Source: Harmonia axyridis
Lineage: Eukaryota; Arthropoda; Insecta; Coleoptera; Coccinellidae
Direction: 5' to 3'
Assembly: GCF_914767665.1 (NCBI RefSeq)
Contig: NC_059501.1
Location: 36,246,501-36,310,500, forward strand
DNA length: 64,000 nucleotides
The translations under genes were made by a program, and so were the position numbers. Below the pieces are notes generated by a model. The model had not been told where the DNA came from. It saw nothing but the letters and a program-made list of their open reading frames with translations, and did not search any database. Below are positions 1-10,895 of the stretch, piece by piece (within the stretch, counting starts at the first letter, position 1; every line of letters starts with the position of its first letter).

Positions 1-43
1 TTAGAAAACACTCACACATTTAATGTCATTGAACTATGAATAT

Positions 44-192
44 ACCGGAATAATTATTGAAGTCGAACAGGAATTAAAAAATGAACCTTGAGTGATTCAA
101 ATTGCTATCTTGTTAACTAGTGGGCCACACCTTCCTTTAATCGAAAGGGTAGATTCCTATATAAAGAGCGGAAAACAAACATCTACATCACA
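44..192 (+). promoter_or_regulatory. Promoter of cuticle gene 1
   Basis: A TATA box (TATATAAAG, 158-166) lies about 30 bases before a CATCACAGT initiator-like start near 188-190. Upstream are three short motifs also present at the two paralogues: ACCGGAAT at 44-51, ACCTTG at 85-90 and GGGCCACACCT at 122-132. They sit 114, 73 and 36 bases before the TATA box, almost exactly as in genes 2 and 3. ACCTTG is the reverse of the CAAGGT core bound by FTZ-F1-type nuclear receptors, and CCGGAA is an ETS-type core; both factor assignments are inference. Confidence 0.7.
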
Positions 193-220
193 GTTTAACT
201 AACTGAGTATCACAATCGAA

Positions 221-1452
221 ATGGCATTCAAAGTAAGTACATTTTCGAATAAGCGATAAACATTGTGCAGTACATCCTATTCAAGAACACTTAAAATACT
301 TCTTACGAATATATTTTCACTAATTCGATAAAATTTTCATCCACTCACTAGTTACTACAATGCTTTCTAGAAAATGCAATAGACGGAATTTTGTACTAAT
401 CGTTAATTTGAATTGAATAATTTCACGACACATACCTGAATCACGAAATTTATTATTCACCTAAAAAAATCAGAAAACAATATACTTTTTATGTTATATA
501 AGACTTATACCAATGCTATATTATTTTTCAGTTCGTCGCCTTCGCCGCTCTCTTGGCTGTAGCTCGTGGAAGCGCCATCCATGGTGCTGGAATCGTCGCA
601 GAGACCTATGCCGCTCCACTCGCTTTTGCCCCAGTAGCCAAAACTGTCATTGCTGAAGCTGAATCCCCAGCCCACTATGACTTTGGATACTCAGTGAGCG
701 ACCCCTACACCGGTGACCACAAATCTCAAGTGGAATCTCGTCGTGGTGATGCTGTCCAAGGTAGCTACTCTCTCGTAGATTCTGATGGAACCAAACGTAC
801 TGTAGACTACGCTGCCGATGCTGTTAATGGATTCAACGCTGTTGTACGCAAAGAACCCCTTGCTCATGTTGCTCACGTTGCCGCCGTTGAAACCGTTGCT
901 GCTCCTGCTGTTGTTGCCGCCAGAACCATCGCTGCCCCTGCCGTAGTTGCCCACCATACTCCAGCTCTTGTTGCCACCAGAACCATTGCTGCCCCAGCTG
1001 CTGTATCAAGCTCTTACCAATCCAAAACCATCACCCACAACGCTCCAGTTGTAGCTCACTCCTACGCTGCCCCAGCACTCTATGCTGCTCCAGCTGTAGT
1101 TGCTCACCAAGCCCCTGCTGTTGTTGCTGCTAGGACTGTTGTTGCCCCAGCTGCCGTATCTTCCTCATACTCATCCAAAACCGTAACTCACAGTGCTCCA
1201 GTAGTAGCTCAAACCTACGCTGCCCCATCTGTTGTTGCTCACACCTATGCCGCTCCATCAGTTGTTGCCCACTCCTACGCCGCCCCATCAGTTGTTGCCC
1301 ACTCTTACGCCGCCCCATCTCTCGTAGCTCAATCCTACGCTGCTCCATCTGTTGTTGCCCACTCTTACTCTGTTCCATCAGTGGTTGCCCGCTCTTATGC
1401 TGCCCCCGCTGTTGTAGCTAGATACGCTGCCCCAGCCTACAATGCCTGGTAA
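221..1452 (+). CDS. RR-2 cuticular protein (CPR), tandem copy 1
   Basis: Spliced gene with exons 221-232 and 532-1452. The first exon encodes only MAFK; its donor is GTAAGT at 233 and the acceptor is TTTTTCAG ending at 531. The product is about 310 residues. It starts with a signal peptide (MAFKFVAFAALLAVARG), so the protein is secreted. Residues about 48-114 form the extended Rebers-Riddiford RR-2 domain, with YDFGYSVSDPYTGD, then GSYSLVDSDGTKRTVDY and NGFNAVVRKEP; this domain binds chitin in the exocuticle of insects. The tail is rich in Ala, Val, Pro, His and Tyr, including seven copies of a ten-residue VVAHSYAAPS-like unit, typical of hard-cuticle proteins. The initiation ATG was chosen because all three paralogues have the same tiny exon downstream of a TATA box. 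Nucleotide identity with copies 2 and 3 in the coding exon is very high. Family assignment is secure; the tissue and stage of use are not visible. Confidence 0.95.
1201..1410 (+). repeat. Seven 30-bp in-frame repeats in cuticle gene 1
   Basis: Tandem 30-base units each encode VVA(H/Q/R)(S/T)YAAPS or a close variant. The same seven-unit array is present at 14037-14246 in gene 3, with different patterns of silent change, while gene 2 has lost most of it. Such arrays change length by unequal exchange or slippage. Confidence 0.9.
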
Positions 1453-1517
1453 ATGATAACGGAATTTTCTATTTGAGTGAACGAATGCCTTGACTGTATA
1501 TATTGTTTTTAAGTTGT

Positions 1518-1524
1518 AATTAAA
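1518..1524 (+). terminator. Probable poly(A) signal of gene 1
   Basis: AATTAAA, a weak variant of the poly(A) signal, lies about 65 bases after the stop codon and is followed by an A-rich stretch. The 3' untranslated region is almost identical to that of gene 3 (signal at 14354-14360). Confidence 0.5.
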
Positions 1525-1539
1525 AACAAAAAAAATTAT

Positions 1540-2384
1540 AGCTGGAATTTTTTTTCACCTAATTTCTTTGAATCTGAAAGATCCTTCGACGAAATATTTT
1601 TCGTTGATGTAGTAATTTTGTTTCGTCATATACTATATCAAATTCTCACATATAACTCTCCGGTTAATACTCGGTACCATGTCATATCGAATGTAAATTT
1701 TCATTTATACTAAACCCATCTGCTGTAAATAACGTTTTGGAATTGAAAAAAATATCATTGAGTTTACATGAAAATTTTACAGGCATGAATTCTTTGAGTT
1801 TTTCAATATTTATGAAAAATATTATTGTTTTTTGGACACTTGTTCAGAGAGAACCTCAGTCTCTACCTGTCATTTCACACAAGTGTCCCCTATATATTCA
1901 AATTTTAAGCCAAGATTGATCTTCAAGGGTTTGGTTCGAATTAAATTTCGTGGAAAGCTTTACCAAAACTATTGGAAGAAAAATTACAGGCTGATGACAT
2001 TATTAAAACCAAAGGAAATTCAAAAAAATGTCGAAAAATATACTCAATCCAAAAAACGGGATATTTCCATGATTACAGGTCCTATCAGGTTGAGATTGGG
2101 TCAGTATGTTATATATTTTGATATTCGTTCGAAATTCCGTGCTGAACTATTACCCAATATTCACGTGACCACAGAACCGCTAGAGTTTATATTTAAGGTG
2201 ATCATATGAAATAACTATTTTCAGCTTTCCGCCAAATATCGAGCTGATCCCTTCAACAGCACCAAAGAAAAATTACAGAAAAAATACACCGTATCGTAAA
2301 TCTATTCCAATGTAATTACACAAAGATAGCAAATATTCAAATTTCATACATTTTCCGGAAATAAATTTGTTTCGAACAACATAA
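1540..2384. other. Intergenic DNA, nothing recognised
   Basis: AT-rich sequence with only short open frames. I see no splice-like structure, known domain or clear repeat. Confidence 0.6.
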
Positions 2385-2600
2385 GTGTGTAGTTACTCTG
2401 CCTGCCCTAGAGGTGGCGTTATCACACCTCTCCACGATGGTGTGAGAGGGTGTCCAAGGCAGAGATCACTGGATTTCCTAACTAAAGAGTCCACCAGCGA
2501 TTTTAGGACGAAACACCTTAATCCCTTGGGAGAGGGCGAACGTACACAAACTTGGCTCGAGAACAACTCGCCAACACTGGAATCTGTTACATGAAATATA
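2385..2600. other. GC-richer block with a strong hairpin
   Basis: This block is clearly richer in G and C than its surroundings. CTCTGCC near 2397 pairs with GGCAGAG near 2457, and between them AGGTGG and CACCTCTC pair with further short stretches. Neither strand has a convincing protein. It may be a structured RNA or the remnant of a repeat; I cannot assign it. Confidence 0.35.
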
Positions 2601-2660
2601 AGTATTAAAGTAAGAAAACTCACTTTAGATTCTGATTATTAGGTGAATTATATTATATAA

Positions 2661-2822
2661 TAATAATATAATTCTTTATCGTCTGAAGACGAATTATAGC
2701 CTAATTCATCTTCCTCATTTGCTCATATTGGATTTTATCATTAATAATATAATTCTTTATCGTCTGAAGACGAATTATAGCCTAATTCATCTTCCTCATT
2801 TGCTCATATTGGATTTTATCAT
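2661..2822. repeat. 81-bp tandem duplication
   Basis: Bases 2661-2741 are repeated directly at 2742-2822 with no difference that I can see. Each unit contains the short inverted pair CGTCTGAAGACG. The lack of divergence implies a recent duplication. Confidence 0.9.
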
Positions 2823-3010
2823 TGAGGAATATTTCTGTGACAAACTATGGACCTTGCTGATTCTAACGGCAACTCTATATTATAAGGCAATTTTCGAGGC
2901 AATATATTTTTCAAACCTCCAAAATCTAGGTTTGTTCGGAGAACAGGGAAGGGAAAAATTGAAATTTTGAAATATTCTCGATTGCATCAGTCCCCATTTT
3001 TAGTTGAATG

Positions 3011-4568
3011 TACAGGGTGGGCAAATTTCGATGTTTTAGCACTACAACTTTTAAACCAGGGGAGATAAACAAAATCTGATACCTACTTCTCCGTCTCTTT
3101 TCCTGAGAAACTAAAAAGGGTAGTATTAATTTTTGGCCACCTTCTTTTGTTTTCGAGTTATAAGCAAAAATTGGAAAAATGGCGATATCGAAAAACATCT
3201 ATATCTCCGCTAATACTGATGATAGAGCTCTGAAATTAAAATTTTATACAGGCACTTTGTTACGGGAAATCCAGTGGCGTGCTCGTCTTTTCAAAAGAGT
3301 TTTTAATTACGAAGCTATGACTCAAAGTTATGTTTTTTTCAAATGGGAACACTAGATTTCTGCGCTATTTTTTGAAAGCTTAATTTTTCCTGATTTCAAA
3401 AATATATAACATCATATGGTTCGTATCAATATGAATAATAGAAAATGGTCAAAAACCTTTTTTTACCTAAGATTCTCATTATTTCTATGGTTTCAACTGT
3501 TGACGAGCACAGAAAAATTGAGCTTCCTATAACAAGAGTAGTGTCCTTCCATCAATCTGATTATTTCTATGCTTTTTACTGATTTATACAAAATTCGAAT
3601 CTAGGTAAGTATAGTTTATAACTTTTTTATCTAAAAATAGATTCGGAAATAACGAAAAGATCCACAGGATCGATTGTTTCAATCGAAAGAGTTGTAATGA
3701 GATGGATGCATCAGAAGATTATTTTCATAGGTCTTCAGAATGAATACGCACAAGGATAGTTCATTCAAAGTCACTTCAACTATTCCATAAAAACTCTTGG
3801 CCATAGATGTCCCTTTGAAGTGGATACCGCGATCTGCAAAATACCGGGGTTTATCTAAAAGTATTGTTAGGCAATAAATTCACTGGGCCCAAAGAAATTT
3901 CTGGAAACTTGGACAAACCTTGTATAATTGAAATATTCATCTTCCTCCAAGTGACTTTGGATATACTTTACCAATCCATTTCAAATAGCACATGAAACAA
4001 TTCATATATGATTGAACAATTTAATTACGAAGGGAATTAGTAAAAATCATAGAAAAAATCAGATTAACGGAAGGAATCTTCTCTTGTTATAGGAAGCTAA
4101 ATTTTTCTGTGCTCGTCAACAGTTGAAACCATACAAATAATGGGAATCTTAGGTAAAAAAAGGTTTTTGACCATTTTCTATTATTTATATTGATACGAAC
4201 CATATGATGTTATATATATTTGAAATCAGGAAAAATTAAGCTTTCAAAAAATAGCACAGAAACATAACTTTGGGTCATAGCTTCGTGATTAAAAACTCTT
4301 TTGAAAAGACGAGCACGCCACTGGATTCCACGTAAAAAAGTGCTTGTATAATGTTTTAATTTCAGAGCTCTATCATCAGTATTAGCGGAGATATAGATGT
4401 TTTTCGATATCGCCATTTTTCCAATTTTCGCTTATAACTCGAAAACAAAAGAAGGTGCTCAAAAATAAATACTACCCTTGTTAGTTTCTCAGAAAAAGAG
4501 ACCGAGAAGTGGGTATCAGATTTTGTCTACCTCCTCTGGTTTAAAAGTTGTAGTGCTAAAACATCGAA
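3011..4568. repeat. Fold-back element, family A copy 1
   Basis: The left end reads TACAGGGTGGGCAAATTTCG. An arm at about 3027-3590 is repeated in reverse at about 4035-4568, with scattered substitutions and a roughly 20-base deletion in the right arm. The spacer has no gene. The outermost 16 bases of the right end are missing, and a short inverted scrap of the spacer follows at 4569-4640. The same family occurs at 44424-45640. Open frames in the arms are mirror shadows and are not considered coding. It is likely a non-autonomous DNA element of the Tc1/mariner kind, judged by its TACAGGG end. Confidence 0.8.
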
Positions 4569-4640
4569 CAGTGTTCAATCATATATGCATTGTTTCATGT
4601 ACTATTTGAAATGGATTGGTACTTGTGCGTATTCATTCTG

Positions 4641-5332
4641 AATTGGGGTCCTTGAGAATTTTCATTTTGTTTTTGAGATTCATTCTGTGAGCATCGATTC
4701 AAGATTAATAATGTAGAAGGTGCCCCACCTTCTACATTATTAATCTTGAAGGTGTCAGAAACTCGAGATTCTCACTTAAGTATTAGGGTCAGAATACATA
4801 CAGTTCAATCTCAGCATTATTTCTAATAACTTCGGAGATAAAGAAGGGGTCCGAAAAGTATCAGTTTCTAAAATCACCCTGTATCTCTTGAATGGAAACA
4901 GTTACGCAAAATCTGATCAGACCAACTTGAGTTTCACGAAAAAGTAGGACAGGAACGTGAAAACCGCAAGGCTCTATCTCAAATAACAAGCGAGAAACCT
5001 GGCTGTCTCACCCAAAATGGGATGCACTGTACATTAATTTTTCCAGAAACAAATAAACGTTTAGAAAGTATATTGAATATTCTATCAAATTAGCATATTG
5101 GCAATACTGGCACACTTTGTATTCGCATTTTATGTAGAATTAAATATGGAATATACTTCATATTCAGTTCAGTATGTATTCTGACCCTAATACTTAAGTG
5201 AGATTCTCGAGTTTCTGACACCTTCAAGATTAATAATGTAGAAGGTGGGGCACCTTCTACATTATTAATCTTGAATCGATGCTCACAGAATGAATCTCAA
5301 AAATAAAATGAAAATTCTCAAGGACCCCAATT
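4641..5332. repeat. Fold-back element with nested hairpins
   Basis: Arms of 161 bases (4641-4801 and 5172-5332) are near-perfect reverse complements, ending in AATTGGGGTCC. Each arm contains its own perfect hairpin: TTCAAGATTAATAATGTAG and its reverse meet at a GGTGCCCCACC centre. The spacer (4802-5171) has no gene. The element directly abuts the damaged right end of the family A element. Confidence 0.85.
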
Positions 5333-6885
5333 TCTTTTTTCGAAATAATAAAACATCAGAAATCAGATCGTACAAATCTTACTTCGTCTCAACTTAGAAG
5401 ACCTTTCAAAAAAATTACTATTTCAAATACATATTTCACTCTATGTTTCTCTTCCCTTCTCGAGTTGGAGTTAAAAATGAGAATTACAGATTCCTCGCAT
5501 TAATTCAAGAAAAAAAAGTTTCATAAACATGTAAACACTTTATTTTCAGGACACAGGAGGTTGAAGTTGTTTTCTCCCTTGAACAAGATATTCAACTTAA
5601 ATTAGGTATAAATATTCCACTTCAATGTTTCATCATCATGGAAGAATACTGTTTGCTTCTTTCCTCAGTTTTTTTTTTTTGAGGACCATTGGTAGTTTAG
5701 AAAAATATAAAAAGAAACTTTTTTCCGGTTCTACACTTTTTGGTGTCTTGTAGTTTCTTCGAGAAAAAAGTTGAGATAATCCTCAGAAAAATCCAAATAA
5801 TTTCAAAGATCCAGTTAGTAAGCTGTGATGAATAAATTGATTATAAGTTTTACCCAACCTTTAGAGAAAATTGATAAAGATAAAAAAGATAATCATCTCA
5901 AAAAAGTAGGGCTACTAAAAGAACACCCTGAATCTCGAAAACAAAGCGTTTATAGAACTTTTTTCAAGTGATCTCTCGTCGAAAAACCCAAATTCTTGGA
6001 AACGGATGACATTTTTGAAAAACCGAAAGCGGGACGCTTTTCGACAAATCTGCGACTCAAAATCTGCTTGGAAAAATATAGGACGTCCCATAAACACCAA
6101 CTCCTCTTCATATCTCCAAGATGGTAATTAATTCCTATGATCTGTTTTAAGTATCACATAAATCATAAAAATTTCTAAAAAAAAAAAGAATTTTCCGAAA
6201 ATTTTCAACAGAAAACAAGATATAGCGATATATTCAAAACAGTCTTTTTTTTGAGAATTGAAATCACATAATCAGATATCTGAATTTTTAAAAATTAATG
6301 AAATTTTACGCAGAAATATTTATAATTAGAGATTAAACGCATCTGCATTCAAGTGTGAATTCTATAAGGAAGACTGTGGTTGAAATTTTCGTTCTTACTC
6401 TGTGAAACTCATTGGTTTCTAGGATTTCAGAAATGTACCCATCGTTGGGGATGTACCCCAAATATGAAATATTTTTTCTTCTCATTTTTGAAAGTAATAA
6501 CGGTGAGTATAATATCCTTTCTGTTCCAATTTTCAATTGCTATTCTAACAAATCAGAATAATATCCCAAAATGAAATTCTTATCGGAAAAATCATCGTAA
6601 AATGCAAGTCAGTTTTTATAAAAATTTTTCTGAAAAACATATACAACAAGTGATAATCAAAACATTCAAGGTAGAAATATTGTCATTTCATTTGATAATA
6701 TAGAATTCGGACCTATATTCATTGAGCTTTGGCAAAAACTGTTTTTTAATTCAATAAAATGCTATATATTGGGAAAAAAATATTGAATCAAAAAATGTTC
6801 CTGTACGATATATGATGAATAATGAGTTTTTATAAATAATTCCTATTAACGTGTGATAATATCGACAACTGGGTGAAATTAATCT
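5333..6885. other. AT-rich intergenic DNA
   Basis: Contains a copy of dispersed family C at about 5690-6000, listed separately. The rest has long A and T runs and short open frames without recognisable domains. Confidence 0.55.
5690..6000. repeat. Dispersed repeat family C, copy 1
   Basis: Shares blocks with 11965-12470 and 47290-47740. One block is the reverse of GGGTGTTTTTTGTAGTCCTA, another is AAACAAAGCGTTT near 5938. The copies are diverged and rearranged, as expected for an old non-autonomous element. Confidence 0.5.
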
Positions 6886-6891
6886 CTCAAA

Positions 6892-7040
6892 ACCGGAATT
6901 GTCTTTTACTTGCTACGAAAATTGATAGGGGACCTTGGAAGACATTGAACTATTATTAGTAAAAACTTGAGGACCACACCTACCTTTTTGCAAATTCGAA
7001 TGAGTATATAAACCTGTGGACACCGATATTTCGACATCAC
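6892..7040 (+). promoter_or_regulatory. Promoter of cuticle gene 2
   Basis: TATA box TATATAAAC at 7005-7013, with an initiator-like CATCACAG about 30 bases on. The shared upstream motifs are ACCGGAATT (6892-6900), ACCTTG (6932-6937) and GGACCACACCT (6971-6981), at 113, 73 and 34 bases before the TATA box. The intervening sequence is only partly similar to that of genes 1 and 3, so the fixed spacing is notable. Confidence 0.75.
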
Positions 7041-7071
7041 AGATCGACCCTCATTCAGTGTTATAATCAAG

Positions 7072-8240
7072 ATGGCATTCAAAGTAAGTAAAATTAAAAG
7101 ATTCTCAATATGATATGAATAAATATTTTCAATAATTTACTGGAAATTTATGCCAATGAAAGAATAATTCGTAACTATTCATATAAAAAAAATATATTTC
7201 TCTATCGAGAAATCCAGCAAATTATGTTCAATTATTGTTAGTTATTTAAGGTTATCTTCTCATAAAAATAAACTGCAGTAGGAACAGAGAAGAATGATTA
7301 TCTTTTTTTTCAGTTCATCGCCTTCGCCGCTTTCTTGGCTGTAGCTCGTGGAAGCGCCATCCATGGTGCTGGAATCGTCGCAGAGACCTATGCCGCTCCA
7401 CTCGCTTTTGCCCCAGTAGCCAAAACTGTCATTGCTGAAGCTGAATCCCCAGCCCACTATGACTTTGGATACTCAGTGAGCGACCCCTACACCGGTGACC
7501 ACAAATCTCAAGTAGAATCTCGTCGTGGTGATGCTGTCCAAGGTAGCTACTCTCTCGTAGATTCTGATGGAACCAAACGTACTGTAGACTACGCTGCCGA
7601 CGCCGTTAATGGATTCAACGCTGTTGTTCGCAAAGAACCTCTAGCTCATGTTGCTCATGTTGCCGCCGTTGAAACTGTTGCTGCTCCTGCTGTTGTCGCC
7701 ACCAGAACCATCGCTGCCCCTGCCGTAGTTGCCCACCATACTCCAGCTGTTGTTGCCACCAGAACCATTGCTGCTCCAGCTGCTGTATCAAGCTCTTACG
7801 AATCCAAAACCATCACTCACAACGCTCCAGTTGTAGCTCAAACCTACGCTGCCCCAGCACTCTATGCTGCTCCAGCTGTAGTTGCCCACCAAGCTCCCGC
7901 TGTTGTTGCTGCTAGGACTGTTGTTGCCCCAGCTGCCGTATCTTCCTCATACGAATCCAAAACCGTTGCTCACAGTGCTCCCGTAGTAGCTCAAACCTAC
8001 GCTGCTCCATCTATTGTTGCCCATTCTTACTCTGTTCCTTCTGTGGTCTCTCATCAAGTCCCCGCAGTTGTTGCTGCTAGAAATGTTGTAGTTCCAGCTG
8101 CCGTATCTTCCTCTTCATCTTCTTCATATGAATACAAAACCGTCACCCATAACGCTCCAGTAGTTGCTCATAGTTATGTTGCACCTTCTGTATATGCCCA
8201 TTCATACGCAGCTCCATCTGTTGTAGCTAACGTATGGTAA
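7072..8240 (+). CDS. RR-2 cuticular protein (CPR), tandem copy 2
   Basis: Exons 7072-7083 and 7314-8240, split by a 230-base intron (GTAAGT donor, TTTTTTTCAG acceptor). The product is about 312 residues. It has the same MAFK first exon, secretion signal (MAFKFIAFAAFLAVARG) and RR-2 chitin-binding domain (about residues 48-114) as copies 1 and 3. It differs in the tail. Most of the ten-residue VVAHSYAAPS array is gone, replaced by a segment with a serine run (SSSSSSSYEYK near 8110) and a second NAPVVAHSY segment. Its 3' untranslated region is also unlike those of copies 1 and 3, although it lies between them. It should act in the same place, as a secreted chitin-binding component of the procuticle; the altered tail could change cross-linking or packing. 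The family call is secure. Confidence 0.95.
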
Positions 8241-8287
8241 AAGGTGATACATTTGATTGTTTTGATGAAAGAATGATTCCGACTGTA

Positions 8288-8312
8288 AATAAAATCTTTA
8301 AGTTATAATAAA
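8288..8312 (+). terminator. Poly(A) signals of gene 2
   Basis: Two AATAAA hexamers (8288-8293 and 8307-8312) lie 48 and 67 bases after the stop codon. Either could be used. Confidence 0.7.
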
Positions 8313-8330
8313 ATGAAAAACTTATATGGC

Positions 8331-8825
8331 TTTTTAGTAAAACATTATACTTTATGCAGGCAATATTCACTTCATAATCCTATTGAGGTACTGCACCAAT
8401 TGAGGTAATGCACCACCAGTTAGAGGTATTGATAATTAGGAGACTGGAAACGATTTTTTCTTCTCCTGAAAACATTAACCAGAATTTGTATTTTTGCCAA
8501 ACTAGAATATCATGATGGCACGAGGGATCGAAAATAAATGAATATGTATATAATAAGCACAGTTATACACACGTTTCATTAATTTTTAGAAACGTTTAAA
8601 GAGATTGTTCCTTCTGGGCTAAGCATATCATTTCAATTCCTTTATTTTAGTCGATGAACGAATTGCTCTGAAATTGAGAATATTTTCTAGTTATTCACAT
8701 AACTTTTTTTAAATTTGGGTCCAAGTTATTAGAAACAATCAGTTTCATATTAATCAGTCGAAAACTTTCTGGTTGATTTCGGAAAAATTTGTCATACAAA
8801 TTTCTGGCAATGAGAAGCTTATTCA
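8331..8825. other. Intergenic DNA, nothing recognised
   Basis: AT-rich, with no coding potential or clear repeat that I can support. Confidence 0.55.
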
Positions 8826-8826
8826 T

Positions 8827-9793
8827 ATACAGGGTGGGCTTTTGAGAACGAAACAGACGAGATAACAAACGAAATTAGTTCATTTCGAAAAAATACTCTA
8901 TTTTTGATCCGAGAAGGAGAATTTTTAAAATCAAATTCAAAACCATATCTCTGCAACCCTTAGTTTTAGAACACCAACCCCTAAATTTTGAAAAGGAAAA
9001 ATGGGGTCAGTGATACCTCATTTGAAAGGTCTTTTTTATCCAAGTTCAGAACATAACTTTTTTTTTTAATTTAATACATTCCCCTCCGAGATATTCAAAT
9101 GTGAATTTTGAAAAATGAAGAAATCATTTCAAGCCTTTTTGCCAAGGAATGAAAAATTTCAACCTAATTGTTGATGAAAGTAATAAACAGTAATTATTTT
9201 TTTGTCTAGTGTCGTTTACGATTATCATCGTAACCACATCATAAATTGGTGAAAATTTCTTTAATTCACACATTATGCTTAACGTAATGACCAATACCGT
9301 ATTGGAATTGAAGAAATAATTACGAAAACACGTCATGAAAGTACGTTTAAGAACTAGCACAAAATTTCACCACTCAATTTTTTTTCTGGATTCATCTAAA
9401 GAAAAAAATCATCTCTACACAGCTAGTACCATTGTAGGAATTTGGTCGAAGAATTGAAGAAGAATGTTAAAAAATAAAGCCAATAATGCTACGAAAAATT
9501 CGAGCAGAATCTCTGCTTGTGGGCGAGGCAGGAGAACCCTTAACATTTAATTTACAATTATACAGTGTTCCTGCAATTATCTATGTTGTTTTTTCATCGA
9601 AGGTTCTAAAACATGTCTTTTTTTACCTTTTCAAAATTAAGAGGTAGGGGTTGTAACACTAAGGGCTAGATTGATATAGATGTGAGCCTGAAAAGTTGTT
9701 CCCCTCGAATCAAAAATCGACGTGTCCAATCATTTTTTCGAAATGACTTCATTTCATATCCGTATGTTACGTTTTCAAAAGCCCACCTTGTAT
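8827..9793. mobile_element. Non-autonomous TIR element (about 0.97 kb)
   Basis: The left end ATACAGGGTGGGCTTTTGAG matches the reverse of the right end (CAAAAGCCCACCTTGTAT). Similarity continues inward for roughly 170 bases with many substitutions, so the copy is old. AT/TA dinucleotides flank both ends, as in Tc1/mariner-type insertion. There is no transposase inside; the open frames at 9124-9360 and 9666-9875 on the - strand show no domain. Confidence 0.75.
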
Positions 9794-10337
9794 GTTCCGT
9801 ATGAATATAAAGGAATAATAGAACAAATAATTGTAACAAACTTTTTTGAGCGATAGTTCCTAAAACAGATATCATTTTGTTCTATGGTGTTTTCCGTAAA
9901 AATCCGAATGTCCCGTGAATGAGTTCATTTGAAATTTTATTTTCCTGTTAATTTCAAAACTGCGAGATAATTCTGTACTTGGATGTGAGATAACAGTTTC
10001 TAGCCTCATAATAAATTGCATGACTCTTATGCAATGTTTTTCGCGTTACCAGAACCAGAGAAAATTCAATAAGTAAATATATTTCAATGATAACAGATAC
10101 CACCTTAGTTGAGATTTTGTGAGCTGATAAGTTCCAAGTTGAAAGCTTAATCCAAAAAATGAAAAAAATTCAAGCAATGACAATAGATGTACAAAGTTGA
10201 AATTTTGGATGTGGATGCAAATTATTGGTTTGATGATATATTCAAAGTTTCATGTTGGAAGCGACACTTAATCAAAAACTTCAAGCTGATGAACATGAAG
10301 AATAAAATCCTTACATTTCCTCAACAATAAATGTCAT
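9794..10337. other. Intergenic DNA, nothing recognised
   Basis: AT-rich, with no supportable feature. Confidence 0.5.
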
Positions 10338-10895
10338 GTGATTCACCGCGATGGTCCATTAAACCTTTATAGAAGACTAATAATAATTCAGTGCTGAAAA
10401 TTAACATGTTAGGGTTTGAGACAGTATTTCTCTCACTGAAATATTTTCGGATCTCTACAATTTTCTGTTATGTCATACCTTGGGTAGAAACTCAACGGTT
10501 TTTGAGTCAATGGGATTCCTATGAAAAAATTGGTAGCGATGAGGACCCTTTTACATTTTCGATTCTGCGATTACGTAGTATTATAAGAATGTTTGATTTG
10601 GACCAAAACTGTACAGGGAGTTTATCAGGTGATCATGAAATTGGACAACTCAAATTCATCAAAACTCAAGATTTTCAAATTATAATAAATACAATAATAT
10701 ACTGGTTGTGCCATCAGAAAGAAGGAAGTAGCAGTCTGTTTCCGGTATAACCGGAAGTTGTAGATATCTTTAAATATTTCAGGGAGAAAAATCTTTGTCC
10801 CAAACCCCAAGATGCAAGTTTTCAGCACAAAATTATGATTATTTTTCCATAAACGTCTTATATAGGCCATCGCGGTGAATCACCGCGAGTCACAT
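10338..10895. repeat. Fold-back element (about 0.56 kb)
   Basis: The left end (GTGATTCACCGCGATGG) matches the reverse of CCATCGCGGTGAATCAC at the right. The arms remain alignable for about 140 bases. The long open frame at 10391-10750 runs across both arms and has no recognisable domain, so I do not call it a gene. Confidence 0.75.

Noticed and set aside
691..1378. Antisense open frames within the cuticle genes (also at 13527-14232 and 18182-18787)
   Set aside because: They exist because the repetitive sense codons leave the other strand open. They have no promoter or domain, and they mirror RR-2 coding sequence.
1201..1410. CRISPR-like regular repeats
   Set aside because: The 30-base units are contiguous in-frame codons of a cuticle protein with no spacers, in a eukaryotic genome.
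10391..10750. 119-codon open frame
   Set aside because: It lies across a fold-back element and has no domain. The length is expected by chance in such AT-rich repeats.
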